Below are positions 63,336 to 64,000 of a stretch of 64,000 nt of DNA, piece by piece; positions within the stretch are counted from its first letter, which is position 1, and each line of letters starts with the position of its first letter. This DNA is from Nocardia panacis (GTDB lineage Bacteria > Actinomycetota > Actinomycetes > Mycobacteriales > Mycobacteriaceae). A program made the translations under genes and the position numbers. The stretch is taken from the NCBI RefSeq assembly GCF_003598715.1, contig NZ_QZFU01000016.1, positions 744,001 through 808,000 on the forward strand, read 5' to 3'. A model generated the notes under the pieces. The model worked only from the letters and a program-made list of their open reading frames with translations, was not told where the DNA came from and searched no databases.

Positions 63336-64000
63336 ATGGGGTCCCAAACGGTGGTCGCCGATGTCGCCGACGAATTGGCGCGCCGGGTCGCCGTGGGGGA
63401 GTACCGGCCCGGCGACCTGATGCCATCGGTCCGCCAGGTCGCCGAGGAATTCGAGATGAACCGCGCTACAGCGCAATTGACGCTCGGCAGGCTGGAGTCC
63501 TACGGGTTCGTGGAGGCCAGGCGCGGCAAGGGTTTCACCATTCGCGATGTGCGCGAGGCGGGCGGAATCGACGTCTACCGGCATCTTTTCCGCTATTCGA
63601 TGCCGCGCCCCGAGCTGGCGGTCGAGATGTTCCGCGATATCGTCGAGGTCGAGCGCGGCATCGTGATGGCGGCGCTGCTCGCCTACACCAGGGGCGGATA
63701 CGGCGGCGCGGCCGAATTCAAGGCCGAGATCGATGAGCTCGAAGCCCTTGCCCGGCTGGAACATCCGAATCTGGCCGGTATGCTCGCCCGCGAACTCGGC
63801 ATGGTGCGCGCACTGCTGGGCAGGCTCGGCTGGAGTATGCAGCGCGCCATCCTCAACTCCATCGGCGCGATGGTGCTCGAGGTGCCCGAGGCGGTATCGG
63901 CCTACTTCGCGGGCGCGCCGGATCTGCACGTGCTGGTGTGGCGCGCGCTGGCCGCCGTGTGGGATGCGGGCAGCGGCCCATCCCCGACCCAACTGGCGCT
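63336..64000 (+). CDS. GntR/FadR-type transcriptional regulator (3' end beyond window)
   Basis: At least 221 codons are present and the frame is open at the window edge. The N-terminal winged helix is clear: LARRVAVGEYRPGDLMPSVR, QVAEEFEMNRATAQLTLGRL and GFVEARRGKGFTI. An alpha-helical effector domain follows (MFRDIVEVERGIVMAALLAY), which suits the FadR subgroup that senses acyl-CoA or organic acids. ATG at 63336 follows GGAAGG. It probably binds the palindrome at 63238-63255 and may control itself and the divergent oxygenase/SDR operon. Confidence 0.85.
   Translation, partial: MGSQTVVADVADELARRVAVGEYRPGDLMPSVRQVAEEFEMNRATAQLTLGRLESYGFVEARRGKGFTIRDVREAGGIDVYRHLFRYSMPRPELAVEMFRDIVEVERGIVMAALLAYTRGGYGGAAEFKAEIDELEALARLEHPNLAGMLARELGMVRALLGRLGWSMQRAILNSIGAMVLEVPEAVSAYFAGAPDLHVLVWRALAAVWDAGSGPSPTQLA

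Noticed and set aside
62863..63426. A 187-codon minus-strand frame upstream of the oxygenase gene
   Set aside because: It runs through the start of the GntR gene, is Arg/Pro/Ser-rich without motifs and lacks a ribosome binding site.

Overview
The window is high-GC actinobacterial DNA and most likely comes from Nocardia or a close mycolic-acid relative. Several features point there. The block ino1, padR, a DUF5318 gene, ponA1 and a GT87 membrane protein, together with rpsF-ssb-rpsR-rplI-dnaB, matches from memory the Mycobacterium tuberculosis Rv0046c-Rv0058 neighbourhood. F420-dependent enzymes, a wax-ester synthase, a secreted cutinase-like protein and type VII secretion-associated proteins are also present. 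The genus is inferred; no rRNA or other species marker is present.

Layout. 0-9.4 kb: an F420 enzyme/TetR pair, an epoxide-hydrolase-like enzyme, a 98-aa histidine-rich protein, an amino-acid ABC importer whose binding protein and permease are fused, a second F420 enzyme, a sugar-importer ATPase, and an HxlR regulator divergent from a thiolase with a 33-bp-periodic operator array. 9.4-15.2 kb: menC, a metallohydrolase/DUF2786 pair, and the binding protein and two permeases of a sugar ABC importer that would need the distant ATPase at 6.5 kb. 15.4-25.8 kb: two class A penicillin-binding proteins flanking two small effector-binding paralogues, ino1-padR and a DUF5318 gene, then a GT87 membrane protein.

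25.9-37.3 kb is the most striking part: a tellurium-type (Ter) stress island. On the plus strand are a double TerD protein, a TerD-FtsK-like ATPase fusion with a degenerate P-loop, an unlisted 53-aa zinc-ribbon protein, terD, a TerC/DUF475 membrane protein and a TerA-like protein. On the minus strand one translationally coupled operon encodes a coiled-coil protein, a CitE-like lyase, an 801-aa fusion of two phosphoribosyltransferase modules (PRTase-TRSP-StiP-PELOTA) and a HAD phosphatase. This is the gene set predicted in the literature to make a nucleoside-like metabolite. A broken CGNR zinc-finger gene and an orphan cytosine-5 methyltransferase follow.

38.9-47.7 kb: dnaB carries a 298-residue class 3 intein. 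The whole rpsF-dnaB block is inverted relative to ponA1. A second copy of the last ~110 bp of dnaB lies in inverted orientation at 47.6 kb, so the 38.9-47.7 kb segment looks invertible. It also holds a second GT87 protein, a perfect 22-bp inverted repeat and a two-component system. Four DnaA-box-like sites lie upstream of dnaB.

47.7-53.2 kb: a type VII secretion-associated accessory operon (WXG/EspC-like, DUF1023 hydrolase, lipoprotein, YbaB-like), a small membrane protein and a secreted cutinase-like protein with a Thr/Pro stalk. 53.3-64 kb: a P450 lacking the K-helix ExxR arginine, an EamA exporter, a methyltransferase, a WS/DGAT acyltransferase, a TetR regulator, a large flippase with a pseudokinase-like insert, an SDR/2OG-oxygenase pair and a truncated GntR regulator. 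No rRNA, tRNA, CRISPR array or intact insertion sequence was recognised.
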